A model generated the notes under the pieces. The model ran no database searches and was not told the origin of the DNA. It worked only from the letters and a program-made list of their open reading frames with translations. 35,154 bases of DNA from Flavobacteriaceae bacterium (GTDB lineage Bacteria > Bacteroidota > Bacteroidia > Flavobacteriales > Flavobacteriaceae), in NCBI GenBank assembly GCA_029861705.1, contig JAOTYW010000003.1:1-35154 (forward strand), given 5' to 3'. Shown in pieces: positions 1 through 9,130 of this stretch. How positions within the stretch are numbered: the first letter of the stretch is position 1; each line of letters opens with the position of its first letter. The position numbers were made by a program, and so were the translations under genes.

Positions 1-683
1 GGAGATCCTTTGTTAGAATTAGGGGTATAAAATGGAGTGATTTCCCCCAATACCAGTTCAAAACTCACTATTTTTTTCCTGCTTAGCAAGGCTTGAAATA
101 ATTTAAATATACTAAATGGTATAAAATATGTTAACCTAAGTAAAAAAGGGATATCAGAGATATCATCTATATCTACAAAAGCAGGGAGAATCAGCGGATT
201 CTCCCCTTTTATTTCCAAATGTTCTTTCAATTCTTTGTAAAGGGATGAACGACCCCAGGAAAAAGCTAAAAAACGCTTTTTGTCAAATTCTGATTTCAAG
301 AGTCCAAGAAGATAAATTCCACCATCCCTGGATGGGCCCAAAACCTGATTTCCGACTTCTAATGATTCAATCGCTTTACGAAGTTCAAGTTTGGTCAAAT
401 GAGGCGTGTCATTTCCAATGGAAATAATACGATCAAATCCTGAATCAAAAATTTTTAGAATGGCATTCGTAAACTTTTCACCAAAATTTTGACCATGCTG
501 ATCTTTCTCAGAAATATGAAAATAAGGCAGCCCTGAATGCTGAATTAATTTTAATGAATGTTCGTTGAACTGCTCGAAGAGATACTCGCCGTTAGGCATC
601 CATTTATGCTGCATTTCGGCCTGAGATGTCCTGGCGAAAAGTAAAATGGCAGTTTTAGGAACTGTAAGGGTCACTCTCTTCAT
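1..683 (-). CDS. DUF2064 / TIGR04282-like glycosyltransferase-fold protein (partial, runs off left edge)
   Basis: Translated by eye from ATG at 683: MKRVTLTVPKTAILLFARTSQAEMQHKW...IISIGNDTPHLTKLELRKAIESLEVGNQVLGPSRDGGIYLLGL... Frame is open to base 1. GND-P and GP-DGG-Y motifs fit DUF2064. Not listed in the ORF track. Confidence 0.8.
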   Translation of the reverse strand, partial: MKRVTLTVPKTAILLFARTSQAEMQHKWMPNGEYLFEQFNEHSLKLIQHSGLPYFHISEKDQHGQNFGEKFTNAILKIFDSGFDRIISIGNDTPHLTKLELRKAIESLEVGNQVLGPSRDGGIYLLGLLKSEFDKKRFLAFSWGRSSLYKELKEHLEIKGENPLILPAFVDIDDISDIPFLLRLTYFIPFSIFKLFQALLSRKKIVSFELVLGEITPFYTPNSNKGS

Positions 684-998
684 ATTTAGCGCGATAAATA
701 TACCTTTTTAATTGGTCGGAGAGACCTGTAATCATTACATAAAGCTTGGAGAAAAGGCCAAAAAGGGTATTTTCACCTATCCGACCACCTGGTTTGTATA
801 CCAAATGTTAATAGGAGGGGACTATACCTCCGAATCAGGTTGAGTTACTTCGCTAATACGTTGAAACGCAAAGTTTTGAATTTATGTGCCCCTTGATTCA
901 TGCCAACAAACTACCTGGTTGGTAAAAAGGGTTTGTATTTTATGATCGTATATTAAAAAAGCGGTTAATTTCACGCCAGCAGTGCTATTGAACTAGAT

Positions 999-1775
999 AT
1001 GGAAAAAGCAACAAAGAGCATCAACTTGGTTTTGTCAGGTGGCGGCGTTCGTGGTATGGCACATATTGGTTTGATTAAGGCTTTACAGGAACAGGAAATA
1101 GGTATTTCAGCAATATCGGGTACCAGCATAGGGGCGATAGTCGGCGCACTACATGGTAGTGGAAAAAACATCGATGAAATGCTCGACTTTTTCAGGACTA
1201 TACCACTCTTCAAATATAATTTTTTGACATGGAGTAAACCCGGACTTTTAGATACGGAGCGATATTATAATATGTTCAAGAAAGGGATTCCTAATGACGA
1301 CTTTTCAAAGCTGGAGTGCAAACTCTATGTAATAGCGACTAATTTGGAAAAGGGAGAGCCCGTTATTTTTGACAATGGCCCCCTGATAAGGCCGGTTTTG
1401 GCATCCGCAGCCTTACCGCCATACTTCAGTCCGGTGAAAATTGACGAAACACTCTTTGCAGATGGGGGGATCATGAATAATTTTCCTATCGAGCCCTTTA
1501 AAAATGGAAAGCTTCCAATTTTTGGAAGTAATGTTACTATGTTAAAAGACGTAGCTCAAAAAGAACTAACCTCTTCCTTACAACTGGTCCAACGCACTAC
1601 AGGCCTAATGATGTATGCCTTGAATAAAGAGAAACCAAAAAATTGCGATCTTCTCTTTCAACCTTTTGATTTAAAGAACATTGGAGTCTTGGATAAGAAA
1701 CAGATCGATGCAGCCTTTGAAATTGGATATGAAAATGCCGTCAATGTCTTGAAAAAATGGCGTTCGAATGCCTAA
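999..1775 (+). CDS. Patatin-like phospholipase family protein
   Basis: GGGVRGMAHIG oxyanion motif, GTSIG nucleophile motif and DGG motif, in patatin order. Confidence 0.93.
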   Translation: MEKATKSINLVLSGGGVRGMAHIGLIKALQEQEIGISAISGTSIGAIVGALHGSGKNIDEMLDFFRTIPLFKYNFLTWSKPGLLDTERYYNMFKKGIPNDDFSKLECKLYVIATNLEKGEPVIFDNGPLIRPVLASAALPPYFSPVKIDETLFADGGIMNNFPIEPFKNGKLPIFGSNVTMLKDVAQKELTSSLQLVQRTTGLMMYALNKEKPKNCDLLFQPFDLKNIGVLDKKQIDAAFEIGYENAVNVLKKWRSNA

Positions 1776-2863
1776 ACATCATCGTAATCGATTTTAAGAG
1801 TGGGTGTTGTCGGATGAGATTGACAGGTAAGTATATAACCTTCTTCGATTTCGCTATCTGTCAGGATCTGATTTTTCTCCATGACAACCTTTCCTTCGGT
1901 CACTTTCGCAATGCAGGTACTGCAGACACCCCCCTGGCATGAATACGGAGCATCTATATCGGCATTGAGCACTGCATCCAGCAGCAGTTCTTTTCGTTTC
2001 ATGACCAGGGAATATTCTTCATCATCCAAAATCACCTGAACACTTGATTTTGAATCATCTGTCTGCTCAGGTGTTGAAGTATTCTCAGTTTCAACGGGGG
2101 TTGTGAATAACTCGAAAAAGATATGATCTTGATGAATCCCCTGTTCTAACAGCAAGGACTTAACTTCCTGGATCATGGTCTCAGGCCCGCAAAGGTAGAA
2201 TGAGTCGAAAGCGACATCTTTATGCTTGTTCTTCAGCAAGTAATTGGCTTTTGCTGCGTCTATCCTTCCAAATAATGCACCTTCTTCTGAAGTTCTGCTA
2301 AAGGAATAGTGAAGAGAAAAGCGCTCTGGATATTGTTTTTGTAAATCCGTCAGCTCATCATAGAACATGGTCTCGTTTTTTCCCTGGTTTCCATACAACA
2401 GCACAAATTGATTAGCATCATGAGATTTTAAAACCTCATGCGCAATGCTCATGATAGGTGTAATACCGCTTCCTGCAGCAAATGCTATTATATTTTGAGG
2501 GCTTGTAGCAGCTTCAAAAATGAATCTCCCTTCCGGTGGCATCACATCTAACGTATCCCCTTCCTTTAATTTGCGATTAGCGATGACAGAAAACTTCCCA
2601 TCGGGAACTTCCTTGACGCCTATTGCAAGAGAGTCATCGGATCGGGAACTACAAATGGAATATGCCCGACGTATTTCTTCGCCATCATGGGAATAGCGAA
2701 TCGTGATGTATTGTCCTGGAATAAAAGTGAATTCAGAAGACAAGTTTTCCGGCACCTCAAAATAAATGGTAACAGCGTTGGGTGTATTCGGAACAATCCT
2801 GGAAATCCGTAATGAATGAAATGCGCTCAATTTTTTTTTTGCAAAAGTAAGTATTCTATGCAA
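1772..2863 (-). CDS. Ferredoxin--NADP reductase / PaaE-like flavin and 2Fe-2S oxidoreductase; probable true start is TTG at 2830
   Basis: FNR-like FAD/NAD domains (RRAYSICSS, GSGITPIMS) and C-terminal plant-type 2Fe-2S motif CQGGVCSTC...C. A TACTTTTG -7-like box at 2849-2842 lies inside the longest ORF. Confidence 0.9.
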   Translation of the reverse strand: MHRILTFAKKKLSAFHSLRISRIVPNTPNAVTIYFEVPENLSSEFTFIPGQYITIRYSHDGEEIRRAYSICSSRSDDSLAIGVKEVPDGKFSVIANRKLKEGDTLDVMPPEGRFIFEAATSPQNIIAFAAGSGITPIMSIAHEVLKSHDANQFVLLYGNQGKNETMFYDELTDLQKQYPERFSLHYSFSRTSEEGALFGRIDAAKANYLLKNKHKDVAFDSFYLCGPETMIQEVKSLLLEQGIHQDHIFFELFTTPVETENTSTPEQTDDSKSSVQVILDDEEYSLVMKRKELLLDAVLNADIDAPYSCQGGVCSTCIAKVTEGKVVMEKNQILTDSEIEEGYILTCQSHPTTPTLKIDYDDV

Positions 2864-2949
2864 AGCAATTCGAGTTCTATGGAATAGGAAATTGATGTAA
2901 CAAAAATTACTTTTGCGCCACTAACCTTCCAACGCTATCAACAAGATCT

Positions 2950-4422
2950 ATGTTTAGGCATTTTATTACGCTGCAATGGAAATCCTTTACCCGGGCAGCT
3001 GCATTTAAATCAAATCTGGCCTTTAGTATTTTTCTAATATTCATGGGCCTTTATTTCTGTGCTACATTTTTAATGCTGGGTGTAGGGGCCTACTTTATTA
3101 TTGAGGATCTGGAATTGGGCGATCCGCTTACTATTGTAAATAGTTTTATGATCTACTACCTGGCAGCAGACCTTATCATGAGGTATATGTTTCAGAAAAT
3201 GCCTGTGTTGAATATCAGGACCTTGCTATATCAACCCATAAAGAAAAACGGTGTTGTAAAATATTCCCTTTGGAAAACAGTAGCTTCTTTTTTCAACATC
3301 ATGCATGCTTTTTTCTTCGTTCCCTTTTCAATTGTACTGATCACACAGGGTTATGATCCCCTGGGCGTACTAGGTTGGCATTTGGGAATTTTTGCCTTGT
3401 TCTACACAAATAATTTCCTTAATGTAATGATGAATAATATGGATAGTGTATTCTATCCATTGGTAGCCCTTATGCTTATCTTAGGGATCAGCCAGTATTA
3501 TGGTTGGTTTGACATTACAGTTTATACGAATCCTGCGTTTCAGGTATTATATGAATTGCCATGGACGGCGATTTTACCATGGGCATTGTTAGTTGGAATG
3601 TACTTTGCTGCATTTTCTTATTTCAGGAGGCATATGTATCTGGATGCTGGCCTGGCTACAAAACATTCTGAAGCTAAAACAGAGGATTATGCCTGGCTTA
3701 ACCGATTCGGGAATCTTGGCACCTTTTTAAAAAATGATATACGGCTTATTCGCAGGAATAAGCGATCTAAGACAACAGTGATTATGAGCGTCTTTTTTCT
3801 TTTCTATGGACTGTTCTTTTTCACACAAAGCCTTGAAACATTTGATCATCCCACTTGGAAAATTTTCGCCGGAATTTTTATTTCAGGCGGCTTCTTATTC
3901 AGTTTTGGGCAATACGTTCCTAGTTGGGACAGTGCTTATTACCCCCTAATGATGAGTCAGAATATTAAATACAGGGAATACCTGAACTCAAAATGGTATT
4001 TGATACTGTTTGCGACTGTGATTAGCACCATTCTTTCCGTTTGGTATATCTATTTTGGAATTGATACCTACCTGGCAATTCTGGTGGGTGCAGTTTATAA
4101 TATTGGGATTAATTCCTATTTAGTACTGTGGGGCGGGGCTTATATAAAGACCCCGATCGACTTAAACAGCAATAAGAATGCATTCGGAGATAAACAGGCA
4201 TTTAATGCCAAAACTATGCTTCTTACGATTCCTAAACTCGTGCTACCGCTGGGTGTTTACATGATTGGGCATATTTTTATAGGAGAAACAGCAGGATTTA
4301 TACTGGTAGCATTGACCGGGGTATTAGGGTATGTTTTTAAGGAGAAGGTTTTTGGTATCATTGAAAAGATCTACAAAAAAGAAAAATATAAAACGCTTCT
4401 GGCGTATAGCCAGAAAAACTGA
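2950..4422 (+). CDS. DUF5687 family multi-pass membrane protein (ABC-2-type permease-like)
   Basis: Many hydrophobic segments; MFRHFITLQWKSFTRAAAFKSNLA start typical of DUF5687; next to an ABC ATPase gene. Confidence 0.82.
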   Translation: MFRHFITLQWKSFTRAAAFKSNLAFSIFLIFMGLYFCATFLMLGVGAYFIIEDLELGDPLTIVNSFMIYYLAADLIMRYMFQKMPVLNIRTLLYQPIKKNGVVKYSLWKTVASFFNIMHAFFFVPFSIVLITQGYDPLGVLGWHLGIFALFYTNNFLNVMMNNMDSVFYPLVALMLILGISQYYGWFDITVYTNPAFQVLYELPWTAILPWALLVGMYFAAFSYFRRHMYLDAGLATKHSEAKTEDYAWLNRFGNLGTFLKNDIRLIRRNKRSKTTVIMSVFFLFYGLFFFTQSLETFDHPTWKIFAGIFISGGFLFSFGQYVPSWDSAYYPLMMSQNIKYREYLNSKWYLILFATVISTILSVWYIYFGIDTYLAILVGAVYNIGINSYLVLWGGAYIKTPIDLNSNKNAFGDKQAFNAKTMLLTIPKLVLPLGVYMIGHIFIGETAGFILVALTGVLGYVFKEKVFGIIEKIYKKEKYKTLLAYSQKN

Positions 4423-4439
4423 TCAAGAAATTTGGGATT

Positions 4440-5147
4440 ATGATCAACGTACAAAACGTTACAAAGAAGTATGGAAATAAGACCGTACTCAATATCGAAC
4501 ATCTGGACATTCCAAAGGGACAGAGCTTTGGATTGGTTGGCAACAACGGTGCCGGGAAAACCACTTTTTTTAGTATTCTGCTAGACCTGGTTCAACCGTC
4601 TACTGGAACGATAATTTCCAATGAGGTTGATGTGAATAATAGTGAAGCATGGAAGCCATTTACCTCAGCCTTTATTGACGAGTCATTTCTTATTGGCTAT
4701 CTCACCCCGGAAGAATATTTTTATTTTATTGGGGAGTTACGCGGACGGAATAAGGCAGATGTACATTCATTACTAGAGCAATTTCAGGATTTCTTTCATG
4801 GCGAAATTTTAGGGCAAAAGAAATATTTACGTGACCTTTCAAAAGGGAATCAAAAGAAAGTTGGAATTGTTGCTTCCTTTATTGGGAATCCTGAGATCAT
4901 CGTGCTGGATGAGCCCTTTGCCAACTTGGATCCAACTACTCAAATACGCTTGAAATCAATTATTAAAGATCTTGCCTCAAATCAGGAAATCACAGTACTA
5001 ATATCCAGTCATGATTTAATGCATGTTACGGAAGTAAGTGAACGTATTGTCGTCCTGGAAAAAGGGGATATTGTCAAAGATATTGTGACTTCTGAAGAGA
5101 CCTTGAAAGAACTGGAAAACTTCTTTAGTGGAACCCTTGCCGACTGA
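4440..5147 (+). CDS. ABC transporter ATP-binding protein
   Basis: Walker A GNNGAGKTT, Walker B IIVLDEPFANLDP, H-loop SSHD; signature reads LSKGNQKKVG. Confidence 0.95.
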   Translation: MINVQNVTKKYGNKTVLNIEHLDIPKGQSFGLVGNNGAGKTTFFSILLDLVQPSTGTIISNEVDVNNSEAWKPFTSAFIDESFLIGYLTPEEYFYFIGELRGRNKADVHSLLEQFQDFFHGEILGQKKYLRDLSKGNQKKVGIVASFIGNPEIIVLDEPFANLDPTTQIRLKSIIKDLASNQEITVLISSHDLMHVTEVSERIVVLEKGDIVKDIVTSEETLKELENFFSGTLAD

Positions 5148-5292
5148 TCAATTTCCGGGCATTACACAGACATATTTCCAACGGTTTTATTTTCGGCAGC
5201 CTGTTCGGTAAGAATATTCGCTTAATTTTAGGCCCGGAGGCATAATAATCACAGCCTTTTTCAGTTAAGATTACGTACGAATACCGAGAAAA

Positions 5293-7851
5293 TTGAAACT
5301 TCGTTTTAAAATAATCCTTATCGGTGTTCTTGGGGGCATTTGGATTAACGCTTGTTCTACCAAGAAAGACGCCTTTTTAAACAGGAATTGGCATTCCTTA
5401 AATACCAAGTACAATGTCTTGTACAATGGTAATATTGCCTTTGAGGAAGGTCGGGCACAACTCAATCAGAATTACCGCGATAATTATTGGGAAGTATTAC
5501 CCATAGAACCCCTCGAGATCCGGGAAGAGGTAATTCTTGCTTCAGAGGAAGCAAATCCGAATTTCGTGCTTGCCGAAGAAAAAGCGACTAAAGCAATCCA
5601 AAAGCACAGCATGGACGTTGGCGATGTGGAACGAAATCCGCAAACAGCTGATGCATTTATTTTGTTGGGCAAAGCCCGATACTATGATCAGCGTTTTGTA
5701 CCGGCTCTGGAGTCTTTCAATTATGTCTTGCGAAAATTCGACCAAAGTAAGAAATTAAATGAAGCCGCTATTTGGCGGGAAAAAACCAATGTACGCCTGG
5801 AAAATGAAGAATTGGCGTTAAAAAATTTAGGTCTCCTGATGAAATTTGAACGCTTGAACGATCAGGAATATTCAGATGCCCATGCTACAATTGCTCAGGT
5901 TTATATCAACAGAAATGCGCCAGATACAGCGATGAGAGAATTAAAGATCGCTGCTGCATACACTACCCGGATCGCGGAAAAAGGCCGCTACTTATTTATC
6001 ATTGGACAATTGTACAATGAACTTGGGCATAAGGACAGTGCCAATTTCGCCTTTGACCGGGTGATTGACCTCAATAGAAGATCGCCTCGAGTGTATATGA
6101 TTAATGCACACCTTCAAAAAATACGGAATACAGAAATCACCGCTGAAACTAAAGAAGGACTCCTGGAATATCTGACCGAACTGGAAGAGAACAGGGAAAA
6201 CAGGCCTTTTTTGGACAAGATCTATCACGAGATCGCAGTTTTTCATGCACAGAACAATTCAGACAGCCTGGCAATTGCTTACTACAATAAATCCTTAAGA
6301 GCTTCTCTGGAGGAACGACGCCTTAATGCATTGAACTACGAACACCTTGCGGATTATTATTTTGATGAAAATCAATATAAAACGGCCGGAGGTTATTATG
6401 ATAGCCTTTTGCAGAATCTCGATGAGAACACAAAAAAGCATCGGACTATTGGAAAGAAATTAGACAATCTTGAAGATGTAATCGCCTATGAAGAAGTGGC
6501 AGAAGAAACGGATAGCATTATCCGCTTATTTGAAATGCCCGAAGCTGAACGACTGAACTATTTTGAAACCTATATAGCCGACCTTAAAGCAAAGGCAGAG
6601 GCTGAAGCCGAGAAGAAAGAAAAGCAAGCTGCGGCAGGATTTGCAGCATTTGGAGAAACTGCGGGAGGCAAAGAAAATCAAGGGAAATTCTATTTCTACA
6701 ATATTACAACCCTGGGCTATGGCCGGACTGAATTCACAAACAGGTGGGGAAACAGGACGTTGGAAGATGATTGGCGATGGAGTGATAAAACAGCGGCAAT
6801 ACCGCTGGATGAAGCAACGGACCTGGCCGGTGGTGATGGAGAAGCACCACAGGAAACGCTAACTGAGGATCAAAAATATTCTGTCGATTATTACCTGGAA
6901 AAGATCCCTACGGATATTGTAGTGATTGATAGCTTGAGGAAGGAACGCAATTTTGCCAACTATCAATTGGGATTGATCTATAAGGAAAAATTCAAGGAAG
7001 ACTTGTTGGCCGCAGGAAAACTTGAAAATGTATTAGAGTCGGATCCGGAAGAGCGTCTTGTTCTCCCATCGAAATACAATCTCTATAAGATCTATGAGGC
7101 TGCAAGTAGTCCTCTTGCAGAAACAATGAAACAAAATATCATTGATAACCACCCTGATTCAAGATATACCGAGATCTTGCTTAATCCACAGGCCATTTTG
7201 GCCCAGGAAGAAGATAGCCCGGAAGCGAAGTATTCACGATTGTATAAATTATATGAAGACCAACGTTTTCTGGATGTTATTACCGGAACAGAAAAAGAGA
7301 TCAATGCTTTTGCCGGCGAACCTATCGTCCCTAAATTTGAAATGCTAAAGGCCAATGCCATTGGTCGGCTTCAGGGCTTTGAGCAATTTAAGGAAGCCTT
7401 GAATTATGTCGCCTTGAATTACCCGAACAATGCAGAAGGTAAAAAGGCTCAGGAAATCATTGATAATCAATTATCTAAGTTAGAGGCAAAGGATTTCGTC
7501 TTAGAAAATGGCCCCCCTATTTCAGGGAATTGGAAGGTGGTATTTCCATTTAAAAGACATGCAATAGAGGAATCAAAAGCCCTGATGGAAGTCATTGAAA
7601 AGTCCATCGCTGACCTTAGATATAAAAACAGGGTATCTAGAGATATTTACAATCTTGAAGAACAATTTATAATTGTTCATGATTTTAAATCCAGGGAATT
7701 TGCACTTGGATATCTGGAACTCCTAAAAAACAATAAGGATTACCGGATTGATAGGGAGAATTTTGTAATTTTATCGGCTAACTATAAGATCATTCAAGTC
7801 CATAAAAATTTACCCGAGTACAAGAACACTATATTAACCCCAAAACCATAA
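5293..7851 (+). CDS. sprE: Type IX secretion / gliding motility TPR lipoprotein SprE (PorW); TTG start
   Basis: Lipobox (..WINAC STKKDAFLNRNWHSLNTKYNVLYNGN..) and TPR-rich body typical of SprE/PorW. Confidence 0.87.
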   Translation: MKLRFKIILIGVLGGIWINACSTKKDAFLNRNWHSLNTKYNVLYNGNIAFEEGRAQLNQNYRDNYWEVLPIEPLEIREEVILASEEANPNFVLAEEKATKAIQKHSMDVGDVERNPQTADAFILLGKARYYDQRFVPALESFNYVLRKFDQSKKLNEAAIWREKTNVRLENEELALKNLGLLMKFERLNDQEYSDAHATIAQVYINRNAPDTAMRELKIAAAYTTRIAEKGRYLFIIGQLYNELGHKDSANFAFDRVIDLNRRSPRVYMINAHLQKIRNTEITAETKEGLLEYLTELEENRENRPFLDKIYHEIAVFHAQNNSDSLAIAYYNKSLRASLEERRLNALNYEHLADYYFDENQYKTAGGYYDSLLQNLDENTKKHRTIGKKLDNLEDVIAYEEVAEETDSIIRLFEMPEAERLNYFETYIADLKAKAEAEAEKKEKQAAAGFAAFGETAGGKENQGKFYFYNITTLGYGRTEFTNRWGNRTLEDDWRWSDKTAAIPLDEATDLAGGDGEAPQETLTEDQKYSVDYYLEKIPTDIVVIDSLRKERNFANYQLGLIYKEKFKEDLLAAGKLENVLESDPEERLVLPSKYNLYKIYEAASSPLAETMKQNIIDNHPDSRYTEILLNPQAILAQEEDSPEAKYSRLYKLYEDQRFLDVITGTEKEINAFAGEPIVPKFEMLKANAIGRLQGFEQFKEALNYVALNYPNNAEGKKAQEIIDNQLSKLEAKDFVLENGPPISGNWKVVFPFKRHAIEESKALMEVIEKSIADLRYKNRVSRDIYNLEEQFIIVHDFKSREFALGYLELLKNNKDYRIDRENFVILSANYKIIQVHKNLPEYKNTILTPKP

Positions 7852-7856
7852 GAACG

Positions 7857-8345
7857 ATGTTTTCTGATAACAAAAAACCTAGAGCCATGAATGAAATAGG
7901 AGGACAACCCAACAGGATTGAAAGAAATACTAAGATCAAAGGAGATATTGTCTCTGAAGCAGATTTTCGGATCGATGGAAAACTTGACGGCAATGTGAAA
8001 ACATCGGGAAAAGTTGTCATTGGGAAAGGCGGATATATTCATGGTAAAGTAGAATGCGTCAATGCCGATATTGAAGGCAGTTTTAATGGAGAGCTAATTG
8101 TTACAGATCTTTTAGCCTTAAAAGCATCTGCCTTAATCGAAGGTACGGTGAGTGTAGCAAAGCTATCCGTTGAACCCGGCGCCACTTTTAATGCGAGCTG
8201 TTCAATGAAAGGGAAAGCAGGTTCTCAAGTAGATCAAAAACCGATCTCTTCTTCTTCTGAAACGATAACAGGCGGTTCGGGATTTAAATCAACTCTCCGT
8301 TCTTCCACTTCAAAATCAAGTTCTGAAGAGTCAGTAAAAGCCTGA
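7857..8345 (+). CDS. Bactofilin family polymer-forming cytoskeletal protein
   Basis: NRIERNTKIKGDIVSEADFRIDGKLDGNVKTSGKVVIGKGGYIHGKVE... DUF583 repeat. Confidence 0.95.
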   Translation: MFSDNKKPRAMNEIGGQPNRIERNTKIKGDIVSEADFRIDGKLDGNVKTSGKVVIGKGGYIHGKVECVNADIEGSFNGELIVTDLLALKASALIEGTVSVAKLSVEPGATFNASCSMKGKAGSQVDQKPISSSSETITGGSGFKSTLRSSTSKSSSEESVKA

Positions 8346-8425
8346 TATCAACATTGTATTAGTGCATATTCACGCAAGGATTAGATTGTTGCGCGTGCCT
8401 GGTTTTTTGTTACCTTTCCAAAGAA

Positions 8426-8638
8426 GTGGCAAAGAAAAGCAAAAGAAATTATTGGCTTAGTTTAACGGGGATCGCTGTCCAAATGGGGGTGATTATCTAC
8501 CTCGGCGCCTGGGGAGGCAAAAGTCTTGATGAACAATATAGCGACGGGGCAAATACCTATACCATCGTACTTACCCTAGCAGCTGTTGCTGTTGCTATGT
8601 ACCTGGTCGTGCGCCAGACTAAGAATCTACACGAATAA
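8426..8638 (+). CDS. atpZ: AtpZ/AtpI-like F0F1-ATP synthase-associated protein (GTG start)
   Basis: Small two-TM protein (YWLSLTGIAVQMGVIIYLGAWGGKSLDEQY) directly upstream of the atp genes. Confidence 0.8.
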   Translation: MAKKSKRNYWLSLTGIAVQMGVIIYLGAWGGKSLDEQYSDGANTYTIVLTLAAVAVAMYLVVRQTKNLHE

Positions 8639-8642
8639 AGGA

Positions 8643-9029
8643 ATGAGAGAATTGAGCCGATTTTCACTCACTCTGATAAGTGCGCTGATTGTTATTGGAG
8701 GCCTGCACTACGGCTATTTCTTAATTCGGGAGCTACCTTTCTCATGGGCTGAGTTCTTCTATGGCTATGGGATCAATTTTGTTATGGCCCTGATCGTGTA
8801 TGGAGCTATGCGCTATCTGGCAAGTAAGAAATCCACATACCTGGGTTTCCTTTTTCTCGGAGGTAGCGCCTTTAAATTTGCAATTTATTTTTTATTGATC
8901 GACCCGGTTTTCAGAGCTGATGGCAAACTCAGCTTCTCAGAATTCTTCCTCTTTTTCATCCCGTATTTAATCTGTTTGGCAATAGAAACTTTGGCCGTGA
9001 TCCAGCTTCTCAAAAAGATGGAGAAATAA
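8643..9029 (+). CDS. DUF6168-like small membrane protein in the atpI position
   Basis: From ATG 8643: MRELSRFSLTLISALIVIGGLHYGYFLIREL...; four predicted TM segments; between atpZ and atpB. Confidence 0.7.
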   Translation: MRELSRFSLTLISALIVIGGLHYGYFLIRELPFSWAEFFYGYGINFVMALIVYGAMRYLASKKSTYLGFLFLGGSAFKFAIYFLLIDPVFRADGKLSFSEFFLFFIPYLICLAIETLAVIQLLKKMEK

Positions 9030-9130
9030 GCCCTGTTATCCCGCCAAAATATTAGATTAAATGCTTTTTTTCTTCAAATAGATTAACGTACATTTGCAGC
9101 GATTTTTAGGGACCTGTTTTTCAAATATTT

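Noticed and set aside
684-990. Possible riboswitch in the gap between DUF2064 and patatin
   Set aside because: Paired arms exist but I could not match any known riboswitch core, and the arms fall in a coding-looking frame.
971-1213. 80-aa minus ORF over the patatin start
   Set aside because: Antisense to the conserved GGGVRG region; no independent support.
8371-8408. Terminator-like hairpin CACGCAA...TTGCGCGTG followed at a distance by T6 between bactofilin and atpZ
   Set aside because: The stem needs a 2-nt bulge and the T-run is 5 nt away from it; too weak to call.
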